Shown piece by piece: positions 44,503-55,612 of a stretch of DNA of 64,000 bases. This stretch comes from Cryptomeria japonica (taxonomy: Eukaryota; Streptophyta; Pinopsida; Cupressales; Cupressaceae), in assembly GCF_030272615.1 (NCBI RefSeq), contig NC_081409.1, positions 914,003,840-914,067,839 on the forward strand, read 5' to 3'. The position numbers and the translations under genes were made by a program. Numbering within the stretch: position 1 is the first letter of the stretch; each line of letters opens with the position of its first letter. A model generated the notes under the pieces. The model saw only the letters and a list, made by a program, of their open reading frames with translations, did not search any database and was not told where the DNA came from.

Positions 44503-45732
44503 TGTAGCGTCCTAAAATTGTGACACTTGCAATTTCGACTGCATTTCGGTCTTCACGATGGCGACGCAACATGCAACCTAAATGGAGACCCCGAAACCTG
44601 ATTACGACACTGAAAACTGCATTTTTCAAGCACCCTGGCCTAAACCTCCTTGTACCCTGCTGTCCTGGGAGGTGGGACCAGAGCGCCCAGCGCCCTGGTC
44701 CTTCAGGACCAGGGTGCCCAGCGCCCTGGTCCCTGGGTCCTATTTTGGGCCTGGTCTCCTAAGGGGTCTCGGGTCTTTTTGTTTGCAATTTGGAAAATTA
44801 ACTTTCCTGGTCGGCCTAAGGTCGGGAAAATCAGTCTATCAGCCCTAAATGACAAGTATATAAACTACATTTTTCTCTCTCATTTGGTATGAAGAGGATA
44901 TGTGTACAAAGCGTGGAAACTATACTCAGGCATTCAAGCATTCAAGCATTCTTTCAAGCAATTGATCATTTCAAGTCTCCATTCAAGGCTAAGTGTTGCA
45001 TTCAAGTCAAGGATTCAACCATTGAAGAGGAGATCACATACTACATATTACAACAACATACAACATCTATACCTTCACACATAAGGATACAAACATCCTT
45101 AGAACAAGGTATTAGTACTTGTTTTACAGTCATTTACATTTGTAGCACTTGCTCATTTCTTGGTTAATTCCAAAACTGGGGTTTGACCTAAAGGCAAACC
45201 CCTAATCCCTAACCCCCCAATCGTCTTCGCTTTTCTGTGTGTAGGTTGCAGGTACACGGCTGAAATTGAAGATCTGGAATCCTTGTGCAGAGACGAACAG
45301 ATCCCCCTTCGTTTCGCGGATTTTTCAGAGGACCGTGGCGCTCGGGCGCCATCGTCCTGGCAACTTTTGCTCAAATTTGCAGGACAGCGCCGTATCGACA
45401 TTTTACTGCTAATTCCAGGTCCGCAGCTTCATCCTATATCCCTATCTCAGTTTATAAGCGAATCTTTGTCACTTTCTATGCATTCCTAGCTTAATTCTTC
45501 TATCAACATTCTTTACAAAAGAGGGTAGCCTTGCTTTCTTAACCCTTGAAACACATTTAGCATCCAATCTTGCATTGCATGGGATTGGATCTTGTGGGTT
45601 TCAACCCCTCTTTTGAATGTAAAGTCTCTCCCCTAAGTGAAAACCATCAACCCTAGTGAATCTCCCTTCTCTCTCCTCGGAGTTGGAAGAGGGGAGAGCA
45701 ACTAGGGTTCGATTGCGATTTTCTGCTTTACA
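44503..45732 (+). repeat. 3' LTR of E7 (1230 bp)
   Basis: It matches 39037-40296 but lacks one 30-bp GC-rich unit. It ends GCTTTACA, followed by CTACC at 45733-45737. Confidence 0.95.
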
Positions 45733-45737
45733 CTACC

Positions 45738-46722
45738 ACACCTCCAAAATCTCACATATGCTCTTCCACACCCCATTTTCTCATGCCAAATACTTGGCAA
45801 CTCCAATCCTGCTCATCCCTGCAAGCACTTGCATAATTTCAATCACTTCCTAACCAGGCTATGACTGAGCTCACCTAGGAAATGATGCCCAATGGCCTTT
45901 CAATGACCTCCAAATGAAAAAAAAGACTATGTACACTGTACAAAGGTTCCATGGCTTGAGTCCTAAGGGTTATTGAGAGAAAATCAAGGGATTTCAAGAT
46001 GGAACCATGTTTGGGCCTCTCAAACCCTTGCTCAGGCCGAGAGCTCACAAACTCAACAACTCAATTCAAACTTGCAACAAAGACTAACTTAATTGATTCT
46101 TGAACACTAAAAGATAATATAAAAAGAAACTATTAAAGAACAGCAATGCAATCAATCCATTAAGTACGGACTACTGCTCTAATTTTGAGAAAACACAAGG
46201 TAAAAACTTGGAAAATGGTCTTCAAAATGTATTAAGATCTGCTCCAGGCGTTCACCAACCTCATTACATTCATACTTAGGGAATTTATATGCTATTATGG
46301 GCCTAACTAACTCTCCATTGGTTTGTTAACCAACCCTTTGCTCAAAGTTTTAAAAAGTTGCTCAACATTGCAAAATGTTGTCAAGCAACTTTGACAACTT
46401 TTGCCAAAAAGTGCATTTTTGCATTCCATGCTTTGTTTCTCATTCTAAACCACCTAGGATGACTAAAAACCACTAATATGACATGTGTCAATTCCAAACA
46501 AGGATTTTCAAGATGTTTTATAACAAAATGCACATTTATGCCATTTGAGGCTTACAAGCCAAAATGAGTAAGCACATGATCTCATTGACATCCAACCTAC
46601 CAATGCATATAAAAAACATATGAGGACCTATGAGAAGACCCTTATTCATAATCTAAAACCAAACTATGGATCAACACACCAAAATGAAGAAATTGCACTC
46701 AAAACTAGGTGCTCCTACACCA
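45738..46722 (-). repeat. 5' LTR of E6, right piece
   Basis: It continues the LTR cut at 39036 and matches about 32777-33770, ending GGTGCTCCTACACCA. Together with 38457-39036 it makes about 1565 bp, close to the 1551-bp partner. Confidence 0.92.
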
Positions 46723-47424
46723 AATCTTCATATTCTTTGACATCTCGGCTCTTAAGTCAGCCGGATGAGATTATTTCATTCTTTCAGTGAATAAGATTCA
46801 CTTGGCTACCAAAGAGTCATCAGTTGAAAGAGGTCATGCTAGCAGTAAAAAATGTGGCCCAACTACCTCAAATTGTTGGGGCCACTTAGAAAATTTATAA
46901 TTTATTAACTAAAGAGTTGTCCAACATAGAAGAAGAGAAGAAATTAGTGCTGGGAATGATCAACTCTTTCCAAGGGCTTAAAAAGTGGCACGTCCCTACA
47001 ATTTTGACAAATGATGGACATATCAAGAGCCTAGAAGAATAAATGCAAGGCTTCCAAGATGCAATAAATGCAGTTTTGACATCTTTGGCCACTGATCCAA
47101 ATGAAGGGGATATATCTTTTAATATTATTAACAAAATCATGTAGGTAGATCAAATGTACCATAGATTTACCTTGGGAGCTACAGTGGTACCTACCCATAA
47201 GACAAAGGAAGCAATAAGCAAATTGCAAGGGTTGAGGGATTTTTCTTGGCCAGTTGATGAAATAGAAGCTTTACATAAAAAGTACTGCTCCTTGGAGGAG
47301 GAGCAGCTTGAGGAAGAAGACTAGCCACGACCTTTCTTTTGATTTACTAAAATTTTGTGCAAATTGCTAATTTTGAGGAGGACTGATAGAGATTTTAAGT
47401 CATCAAGGATCATTCTCCAGGTTA
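46723..47424 (+). pseudogene. unknown retroelement ORF (E5), C-terminal part
   Basis: It resumes the sequence broken at 32219. The readable frame gives helical, charged segments (ELSNIEEEKKLVLGMINSFQ, GFQDAINAVLTSLATDPNEG, SKLQGLRDFSWPVDEIEALH) and ends EEEQLEEED at a TAG near 47321, with about four stops that look like decayed Trp or Gln codons. It probably continues the protein begun at 29843, giving more than 900 codons. A purine run TTTTGAGGAGGAC and then TGATAGAG at 47384 may be its polypurine tract and LTR start. Confidence 0.5.
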
Positions 47425-47429
47425 CATAC

Positions 47430-48947
47430 TATTAATCTTAGAGGATCCAGTTAATACTGAGAGGGGGAGTGAATTAGTATTAATTATAATTTCTAACTTA
47501 AAACTTGAACTTGCAAAACTTCACCAAATCAATTATAAACTAGTAATAAACTCTTTACCATTACCGGTAATCACTAATAACCAACTGTTAAACCAATTTA
47601 TCAGAACTGCTCATTTAAGTATTCATTAACATGCATAAACTGAAATTAAAACATAACAACACATAAAAACATTCACCATATGAACACCATGTTTTTCACG
47701 TGGAAATCCAAATAGGGAAAAACCACAGTGGGAATTGGTACCAAAAAATATTGTGCACTCTTTCAGAATGTGCCCTGTTAGGAGCTTAGCCCAGTTAGAA
47801 GCTTACAATGATGCCCTATTAAGAGCAGACCCTGTTAGGAGTCACTCAGTTAAGGGATCTAGATGATGAGCCCTGTTAGAACCTTTGACCTATTAGGATC
47901 AACCTTGCAAGATGATTTAACACTCAGATGTTAAGCTACCCGGTTAAGGGATTAACAATCTAAGGCCTGTTAGGACCTACCCGGTTAAGGGATTTTGACT
48001 GTTGTAATTGTTAGAGAACAACAGTGAATGATCTGGGTACAAAACTTAACTGCTTGCTTGATTAGATCCAATTAAGCTCAAAATCTTCTACTCTCTAGCA
48101 GATCTCATACTCTGGTTCGGCTTCACACTTTTCTCAAAACCACCGACACAACAAACATCAACTATACCAACCTATATAATCTTTTCAACTTTGTCGGTTA
48201 CAAAACTCTAAGACTTACAACATAGATCATCATAGATCTTTATAACTCATTACAAATCATCATTGATCAACATATGGATCATTACAATCAATTACAACCA
48301 TTGAATGATTACTGCACCTCGATTTGATACACATTCAAACCCTTAGAACACTCTTCTAAGTGCTTCACTGATTCCCAAGAAATTCACTCTCCAAACGCTC
48401 CAAAACATCATTCAAACACTTCACGCGGTTTATGCCACATCATCACCAATATTTGAACTTGATTTAGATTACCGCCAAACCAAAAATCATTACTGATTAA
48501 GAGAATTCTTTACTGATCTTTAAACCCTTCTTAAACCCTAGCAAACATACAAAAGAAATCATAAACACGATTTCTGATAACCAAAACATGATGCGGTTCC
48601 GATCAGATACATATTATAATGATACAAACTCACATTCGAAACTACAACACTTCAATCATCACCAATCGCCAGATCTAATCAAAATATTTCCTCTTTTACC
48701 GGTTAAGGTTGCAATTCCCAGTTTATTGTCTTCAATACCGATAAGGCATTTCCAATAGACCAAAAAGACTTAGATGACAAAATACAACATAGTAAACATC
48801 AGTTTCCATCAATGACAACACAAATAACTGATCAAAGTCATCTGAACATGCAATCTCAATCTCTTCATCACAATGTCATCACAAACAGTCTTTTACCGGT
48901 TCAGTCATCATTCTTCATCTGCATCAGTTATGCCAATCATGCCAACA
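47430..48947 (-). repeat. solo LTR, minus orientation (1518 bp)
   Basis: Both sides carry the 5-bp duplication CATAC (47425-47429 and 48948-48952). In minus sense it starts TGTTGGCATGATTGG and ends ATTAATA, with the ATTCACTCCCCCTCTCAG phrase (47458-47475) near its end. Repeated CCTGTTAGGA / CCCGGTTAAGGGATT words at about 47765-48010 place it in the same family group as the E1 LTR. No internal region is attached, so it arose by LTR-LTR recombination. Confidence 0.88.
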
Positions 48948-49450
48948 CATACTGCGAGATGCCAAGATTTACTTCAGATCCCAATAGAAGCATGTGTCAA
49001 GGTACCAGTGAAGAGGCAAATTTTGCGGACCTACAATCCAGAACATCCAGGATGGTGACTTCCCAGCTAGATGCGTTTAATGAAGCTTAGAAGATTGCAC
49101 GCATGTTGACAAGGACAAGAATGGGCCTTATGGGAAATTGTAATGATTTGTACTTTTGACATGTGTCTTCTTGGACTAAAGCTTGTTTTGCTCCCTTGTG
49201 TTATAAAAGGGAATTCGGTGCCAAGAAGAACGTTTCTGAAAAAATGTGTTTAGTATGTACTAGGATAGCTTTGAAACAATATATTGACAAATAGTCTTTT
49301 ACATATTTTTAGCATAACATTGTATCATGAATGCATCATTTTATACTGAAAATCAATAAAGAGAACATTCATTTTTCTTGCTCAAATCTGTTGTATGGCG
49401 TTGTATGAATTCTATGTCAATGACATTTTCAATCTGTCTTCTTCTATGGA
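48948..49450 (+). repeat. probable LTR remainder of E5
   Basis: This continues E5 beyond the solo LTR. It contains TATAAAAG (about 49202-49209) and AATAAA (about 49357-49362), in the order expected for U3/R of a plus-strand LTR that would start at 47384. No partner LTR is in the window and the right edge is not defined. The ORFs here (48812-49090) run into the solo LTR and are not convincing genes. Confidence 0.35.
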
Positions 49451-50059
49451 GAATGTGTATATCTTGATAGGCTTCATTTCAAGTAAATGAATTAAATTAT
49501 GTTTTGAATATTACAACATTTATGTGAGACGTTTAGTGAGGAAGTCAATGAATATATTCTAAGCCTGAATACCTTAAGCAAGTCTTGAGTATTTAGTATT
49601 GGATTCTAAAGCTTATACCGTGATATTATCGGTCTTTAAACCTATTATTTGACTCTGTATCTCCCTTAAATAGGCACTGGTCATACTTTTCTGGGTTTTT
49701 AGGATCATTTCAATATTCTTATTTCACCTTTTATATTTCATTTTCTAGTTCTTCTGCATTAGGAGTAGAATATATTAGAATAAGTTTTCAATGGAAGTAA
49801 AGTAACAAAAACTAAGGTTCGAAACATAATTCATAATATATCTTACTTTTCCCCGATATATTTTCATTGAAAGCATCTGCTAAAACATTGCAATGTTTGT
49901 CCATGTAAAGTTGAAATGCTATGAAACATTGCAACAGGGATACCCACCTAGGTTCTATAGAACCTAAAGAGTAGAAGATTGCAGCCTTTGTGCTGGATCT
50001 TGTTCGTTGGCAAATACCAATCCTAATTCTGTCGATGAGTTAGTGACAATTCCTCTAGG
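49451..50059. other. AT-rich spacer, nothing recognised
   Basis: No ORF or repeat structure that I can support. A short minus-strand stretch around 49860-49960 reads RWVSLLQ...NVLADAFN, faintly like the end of a Ty3/Gypsy RNase H, but it is too short to call. Confidence 0.4.
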
Positions 50060-51204
50060 ATATAGGATATGTCGATTTGGGAACCAACATAATGGATGTG
50101 TCAAAAGGTATTATACATAATCTGTTGTGATACCCGCATCTAAAATATGTGGTCTCAAATCATAAGCAGTAATGGGAACAACCAAAAACTTTGCATACGC
50201 TATATCAAATGACAAAAAAGGACCCCAATCATGTCTGTCCTTGTATCGACACGCATACATGGTAACACCAGAAGGCATATGTTGAATAATACCAAACTAT
50301 ATCAAAATGCGACCAAATAACTGCCTCTCAATGATAAAAGGAGTGCATTTGATTAGATATATGCTTTGTAAAATCAATGGTAATATATGAGTGTCCTCCA
50401 ACCAAGGCTCACAATGAATATATGTCCTCCAAATAACAGTAACCATGGAATCAAGTACCTATCTCCAATACTTGAGCTTACCCAACTTAGGCTGAGTAAT
50501 GATACCTCTGTACAAATAAACAAACGATTGACCATCACTTCTAACTCTATCATGTACTCTCCAAGTAACAACAATGTGCTCCCAACACCAGACCTAGAGA
50601 AGTGTGCAACCAGTAGAGAGACTAGCTCCACCATCATACACAACCTAATGTAAATCATGACAAAGATGTGCCAACATGCAAATAACCCATACATAATGAG
50701 TATGGTGTTGCATCATGCTCTGCAGAATGCCTCCCCATCCAACAACAAAACCCCGCGATCTCCTATCAGGACAAATGAATCTGCCAATCAAACCTGCGAG
50801 TATCACTAGGAGAGTCTCATAGTGCACGATCATATCCTCCCATCAAATATCTCTGCCATCAATGCTTTGATCTCCAAACACTACCCTGCATGCCTCAGTA
50901 TCACCTAGATCTTGGTAATCATACTAGACGAGTTCGCTAGTAACAGGGATGTGAAGGATCCTATATACATCCTCAAGCGTCACACTAATCTCACCACTGG
51001 GTAGGTGAAACATGTTGTTCTCGCTATGCCATCTGTCAGCTAATGCAGTCAACAGACCCGTGTTATGTGTAATATTTGGCATGTATAAGAGGTTACATAG
51101 ACCACACACATCAATGTGTCTGATCTCATCCTGACTCAACTCTGGAACCAAATGGTGCATGGCCAGGAATTTCTCCTGACACTGGAGAACATCGAATTTC
51201 TCCT
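50060..51204 (-). pseudogene. plant mobile domain (PMD) protein remnant, antisense to its host element
   Basis: On the minus strand the segment at 50924-51160 reads HIDVCGLCNLLYMPNITHNTG then LADRWHSENNMFHLPSGE and ISVTLEDVYRILHIPV. This matches the hallmark of the plant mobile domain (RW..E...FHLP.GE.T.TL.DV...LG.PV). Further minus-strand pieces down to about 50060 continue in the same spirit (WGGILQSMMQHHTHYVW, ERQLFGRILI.FGIIQHMP) with several stops and a frame change near 50640. PMD proteins are found both as host silencing factors and as passengers in transposons. Here it lies upstream of a Tat-like 3' LTR (52368) and on the opposite strand, the arrangement of extra antisense ORFs in Tat elements. 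Not functional as it stands. Confidence 0.65.
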
Positions 51205-52352
51205 ATTTAATCAAACAAGTTGTTTATCAATCATCTATCCTATCAAATCAACATTTCAAGCAAATATTTTATAACAAGCAAATCATGCTATCGATCAAAT
51301 GATCAACATATTAAGCTCTTTATCAGAGACTAAATCGGCCTCTTCGATCTCCTATCAACTCATCAATCAACAAACCAACAACTATTGATCAAAACATCTA
51401 TCAAAGCAATCAATCAACAATCTATCTATCAAATCACTTAAATAATTGATCATCATCAACAACTGTCTATCAATCTATCAAATTCATACATCAAAACATC
51501 CAATCAATTCATTAGAATGAACTTAAACATTGTATCAATCCAACAAGTTCAATTTACAACAGACTAATCAATCAAATTCGCTAACCAACATATCAGAGGC
51601 GCTAAACCATGTAAATGCGCTGACCCACAATACATTAGCGTGAACACAACTAGCAAAAGTGAGAAATCAAGTGAATGTGCTAGCATAGCAAACAAATGCA
51701 CGAATTTAACTAGCACAGGAGCTAACCTTGTGAATGCGTTAACAAACATAACAAAGGCACTGATAAAACAAAAGCGGTAACCTAATCAATGGATGTGCTA
51801 AACTAGAAAACAAAAAATGAGAAACCAAATCATGAAAAAAAAATAATTCAAAATGCCCAGAAACATGCGAAAAATACAGAAAACTTGTACAGAAAGCTAA
51901 AACTAAGCTCAGGATAGGTTACTCATTGGTGGGCCGTACTCAGCAGGTGTCTGATATTGACGGACGCACTCAAATCTATGATTCTCATACTGGATCACCA
52001 TCTTGTCAGCTCAACACTCCAAATTCTTTTTTCTCCAAAAGCTAACAAATTGCAAATGAGGATACAATGGGCGAAGGTTATTTTTATTATTACCTTTTTT
52101 TATTTTTTTTTGAAAGGGTAATTAATTTTTCAAAGGGGCAATTTTATTTATTTTTCAAAAGTAAATTTAATTGCAGGGGCCTATTTTTAATCAACTCTTT
52201 TCAATCAATTATCATGAGATTAATCGCTAAATCAATTTTTTTAAAATTTCACGATCAATCTCCAGAGGGGGCACACAATCAGGATTTTCACCGTTAGGGG
52301 CATCATCAAGACTTGAATTAATCTTTGAAACAATGTTGTCTCAACATCATTT
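51205..52352 (+). other. 3' non-coding region of a Tat-like element (E8)
   Basis: AT-rich, with many ATCAATCA-type words at 51210-51560 and GCTAAC/GCGCTA words at 51590-51800. G-run words (CAAAGGGGCAATT at about 52130, GCAGGGGCC at about 52174, AGAGGGGGCACAC at about 52263, TTAGGGGCATC at about 52295) parallel those before the 3' LTR of E3. Confidence 0.5.
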
Positions 52353-52367
52353 CAAAGAGGGGCAAAA
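52353..52367 (+). other. polypurine tract of E8
   Basis: CAAAGAGGGGCAAAA abuts TGTATACACA. The first 14 bases equal the E3 polypurine tract. Confidence 0.8.
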
Positions 52368-53500
52368 TGTATACACATAAAATTGGCTATGAGCAATTAA
52401 ATTAATATTTTATATTTATTTAATGATTATTCTTCTATTAAATAGTTAATTTGAAAAGGTTAATTTATTTAATTCATTTGATATTCCTCTATTAATTAAT
52501 TAAATTGAAACATTTTAATTAATTAATTCATTTATATCCCTTTCTTCTAAACCAATTAATTAAATATCTACTATGATCTTATAGTCTCATCAATTAAACA
52601 ATTTCTTAATTATTTAATCTCCCTTTTCCAACTCATCTCATCTCCACATCATCTTCTCCTTTTCCAACTCATCCATCATGTGGCTAAAGATATTAATATT
52701 TTTAAATATTAATACATCATTATCTTCAACTTCTAAATCATTCTTCAAATAATGTGTACGTAAACACATTTCTCAACTTTTCTATATTTTCTCCAACCTT
52801 CCTACATCTTTGGAGGGAATTGAGTCCACTTGTCCTCTTATCCCTAAATCTTCTCCGACTATCCTAGATTCTCTCAGTTTTCATCCTTAGTCAAGGTGGG
52901 CCTTGTGACACATGGCTTCTCCTTCCACCTTTTCCTCCATCCTGTAGGTGTAGGAGGAACATATTCCACCTTTATCTCTCACATCTCAAGCTCTTTCTCA
53001 TAGCCATCCAAATTGCAAGATTTAATCATGACCGATGATCTCTACCACCTAAGCTTATGTACTGAAAAATCTATAAATACAGGTCTTCTAAGCCATTTTT
53101 GAAACTAATAGCTAATCTTATAGTAACTAGGAGTCTTAATCTTTGCATCCATGAGTTCATTTGTCTAAGCAATTTTAGAGTTTTTGAGCAAATTAGCATA
53201 AATCATTTTCATAGCATAGTTTTGCATATCATATCATCTATCAGTCCATTCCACACTTGCCATCTTGGAAACTACCAGTGCTTGCTTGAGAGAAAATCAT
53301 GTGCAACCAAGAACAATGGGGTTAGGACACAATGAGACATAATCCATGAAGGTATAACAATTTTATTTTCTTTATTTCATGTTGTTTCATTGGTTGAAGC
53401 TTGAGTTTATGTAGCTTTCATATATTTGTATGATGGACTAACAAGTTGCAAGTTACTTCTGAGGTGAAACTTAAGTTGATACACAATGTATACAACAAGT
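52368..53500 (+). repeat. 3' LTR of E8, Tat-like, right end uncertain
   Basis: It begins TGTATACACATAAAATTGG, similar to TGTAGTCACATAAATCTG of E3, and has the same layout: an AT-rich front with TTAATTAAAT words, CT-rich middle, TATA-like CTATAAATAC (about 53069-53078) and a U5 with GCATAG/CATATC words. The end cannot be fixed because no partner is present; 53500 is approximate. Confidence 0.65.
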
Positions 53501-53507
53501 GAGAGAA

Positions 53508-54185
53508 TGTTGGGAAAATGGTGTTGTACACCTTGCATAATAATGTTTCATTGTTGTATTATTTTATTATTGGGTGAGGTGGAAATGAAATTATATTGTA
53601 ATATCATATTGTATTGTTGCACTTAGGAGCACCTAGATGGACGTGCAACATGTAGAGATTCCCTTGGAATATTCTTGTAACCACTTGATGAGTTGCATCG
53701 ACACATTGGTATTATTATATTGTATTTATTTAATATTGGGGAATGCAATTGTGATGAAGTACCCAATATTAAATGTGGGTCAAGGGTAGGTAGGAAAAAT
53801 ATTATATTTTATTGTCACATGGTTTTGGGCACATGGTTTTGATGTAATACCACTTAGTGGTTTTGTGGGAGCTTGTATTTATAAAAGAAATCTCAAGGGT
53901 AGTTGTTTGGGTTAGCCAGGTTAGCATTTGTGAAGGAGGAAGCATGGCATGAGATGTGTAGATTCATGCTTGGTCACATGGAGTGCTTGGTTATGGTAGG
54001 GTTTTCAAAGGCTTTCCATAGTTGTATTGTAATGGACGCATTGCTGACAATACATGGTGGATGATGCTTTTGGAGGTTGGGTTTTTTTACCTCATGAGGG
54101 TTTTCTCAAGATATATCTTGTGTCACATTTTCATGGGTATGCTGTCTATTTTTTGCATATGGCTTCTATGTATCGATTTGATTGA
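53508..54185 (+). repeat. probable 5' LTR of a Copia remnant (E9)
   Basis: TGTTGGGAAAATGGTG starts a stretch with TATTTATAAAAGA at about 53876 and GGGTTTTTTTACCTCATGAGGG at about 54080, as in Copia LTRs. Copia coding remnants follow in the same orientation. Right end approximate; no primer site identified. Confidence 0.45.
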
Positions 54186-55380
54186 AATCTTAAATGGGTT
54201 ATGTGGAAATTGTCATAAAGATGGCTGCAAGTTTCCTTACAATCATGAATGGTAATCTACTTTTAAAAATTCAATTTGCACATAACAACAATGGGACTAG
54301 ACCTATTCATGTGATGGATGCCACATTTCATTATGTTCTTTTTGCTCCAGCATTCTCTTATCAATTTATCACATTTCTCACTGGGTTGAGATTTCACTCG
54401 TAATTTAGTTTCAATCATAATTTAGTGGTTATGAGTAGGTTGCATGGGTAGTGTAGTTGGCTAAGGGATTTGGGTTCTTCCCATATAGGTCTCGAAGTTG
54501 ATTCACGTTGGCCAAATTAAACCAATTTGTGTGTTTTGTGAGCAACTATGCACATCTCTAAGGGATTAATCTTGCTTCCTCTCGCCCCATTGGCACCCCA
54601 ACTTGGCAACAAAAAGTAAGCCCAAGGCAAGGTCTAGTAGGTATTGTTGGGAAGAGTCATGGGGATATCTCTACGACCATAAAAAAAATAGTGGTTATGA
54701 GTGACATGCACAATGGCTCTACAATTATAGTGGAGAGAGTAGATCATCAATCTTGGCTCCATATATTTTTTCTCAATTCTCTTTGTATCCTCGTTTTACT
54801 ATTTTTATCGCTCGTTTTGATGAAGTGAGTAAGTTATGGAATGAGTCTTTTGGCCATCTTAATTGCCACTATTTGTATTAGTTCAACCAACAATGCATGG
54901 TTATACGTTTTCTTGCTTTAATTCAATTTTCTACTAGTGTTTGTCAAGGTTACATTCTTGGTAAGAATCTTGAAGAGAAGTTTGATAAATGAAAGGTATG
55001 GAGAGCTTCATATATACTAGAGTTGGTTCATAGTGATTTGGTTGGTCCATTTCCACACCCTTCCTTTAGTAGGATCATATATGTTTTAACACACATTATT
55101 GATTTCTTTAGGTATGCTTTCATTGATAATAGGACTAGGTATGTTTTAACATTCATTGATGGTTGGGTGTTTTTTTTTCAAACAAAATTGAGGTATTTTA
55201 ACATTTTTAGGACTTCAAAGATGTTTTTTTAGAGAAATAGTCAAGGAAAGCCATCAAATTTTTATGCACTAAGAATGGTGGTGAATATGTCAACCATTAT
55301 TTTAATTGGTTTTGCACTTTAGAGGGTATTGATTTATATATTATGTGGTTTATAATCAAATAAATATATTCTTGTTGCAT
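54186..55380 (+). pseudogene. E9 Copia gag-pre-integrase/integrase remnant
   Basis: Around 54268-54400 the translation resembles the region before integrase (IHVMDATFHYVLFAPAFSYQ). From about 54820 the integrase start is recognisable (WNESFGHLNCHYLY, VCQGYILGKNLEEKFDK), followed by LELVHSDLVGPFPHPSFSR with the first catalytic Asp, YVLTFIDGW and a decayed NGGEYVN motif near 55270. Bases 55085-55160 partly duplicate a phrase (TATGTTTTAACA..CATT..TGAT). Many stops and shifts; RT is absent, so the fragment is truncated near 55380. Confidence 0.75.
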
Positions 55381-55445
55381 GGCTCTATCCAAATCAATGA
55401 TACCAATATCCTTTTAAAAAGATCATGAATTGGAGGCACTAGTAA

Positions 55446-55612
55446 TGTGGACATTTAGAGAACCCTGAAATTATGAACAAATTTGTCTAGTGTCTAATGG
55501 ATCCTTGACCCAATCACCTATAGCCTACAATGTCTAGTTATGGAAAGATATCAAATGTGGACATGTAGAGAAACCTAAAGTTATGAACAAGTTCATATAG
55601 TTTTTGATGGAG
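55446..55612 (+). repeat. short direct repeat, two copies
   Basis: Phrases AATGTGGACATTTAGAGAA (about 55445) and AATGTGGACATGTAGAGAA (about 55555), each followed by similar 35-base stretches (CC.(G/A)AA.TTATGAACAA), lie about 110 bases apart. Degenerate duplication inside old sequence after the Copia fragment. Confidence 0.55.

Larger units (their letters stand above)
39037..45732 (+). mobile_element. E7: non-autonomous LTR element encoding only Gag-protease (TR-GAG-like)
   Basis: 5' LTR 39037-40296, primer site 40300-40317, gag-protease frame 40376-43762, polypurine tract 44488-44502, 3' LTR 44503-45732. The 5-bp target duplication CTACC (39032-39036, 45733-45737) is perfect. The internal region of 4.2 kb has no RT, RNase H or integrase. 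Known terminal-repeat retrotransposons with a GAG domain have this layout. LTRs differ at roughly two dozen positions plus one 30-bp repeat unit, so E7 is older than E3 but younger than its host E6. Confidence 0.93.
32220..46722 (-). mobile_element. E6: Ty3/Gypsy chromovirus, minus strand, decayed, with E7 nested in its 5' LTR
   Basis: Left LTR (3' LTR in element sense) 32220-33770, right LTR 38457-39036 plus 45738-46722. Primer site at 38442-38453, polypurine tract at 33771. Flanks are ATTCT (32215-32219) and AATCT (46723-46727), a target duplication with one mismatch. Coding order on the minus strand is gag, protease, RT, RNase H, integrase, chromodomain. Frameshifts separate protease from RT, RNase H from integrase, and two points within integrase. 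The LTRs are visibly more diverged than those of E3 or E7. Confidence 0.92.

Noticed and set aside
48812..49090. 92-codon plus-strand ORF across the solo LTR edge
   Set aside because: It crosses the LTR boundary at 48947 and a competing frame is equally open, so it cannot be an old gene.
49860..49960. Possible Ty3/Gypsy RNase H end on the minus strand (RWVSLLQ ... NVLADAFN)
   Set aside because: Only about 30 residues, and no other RT or RNase H block nearby in order.
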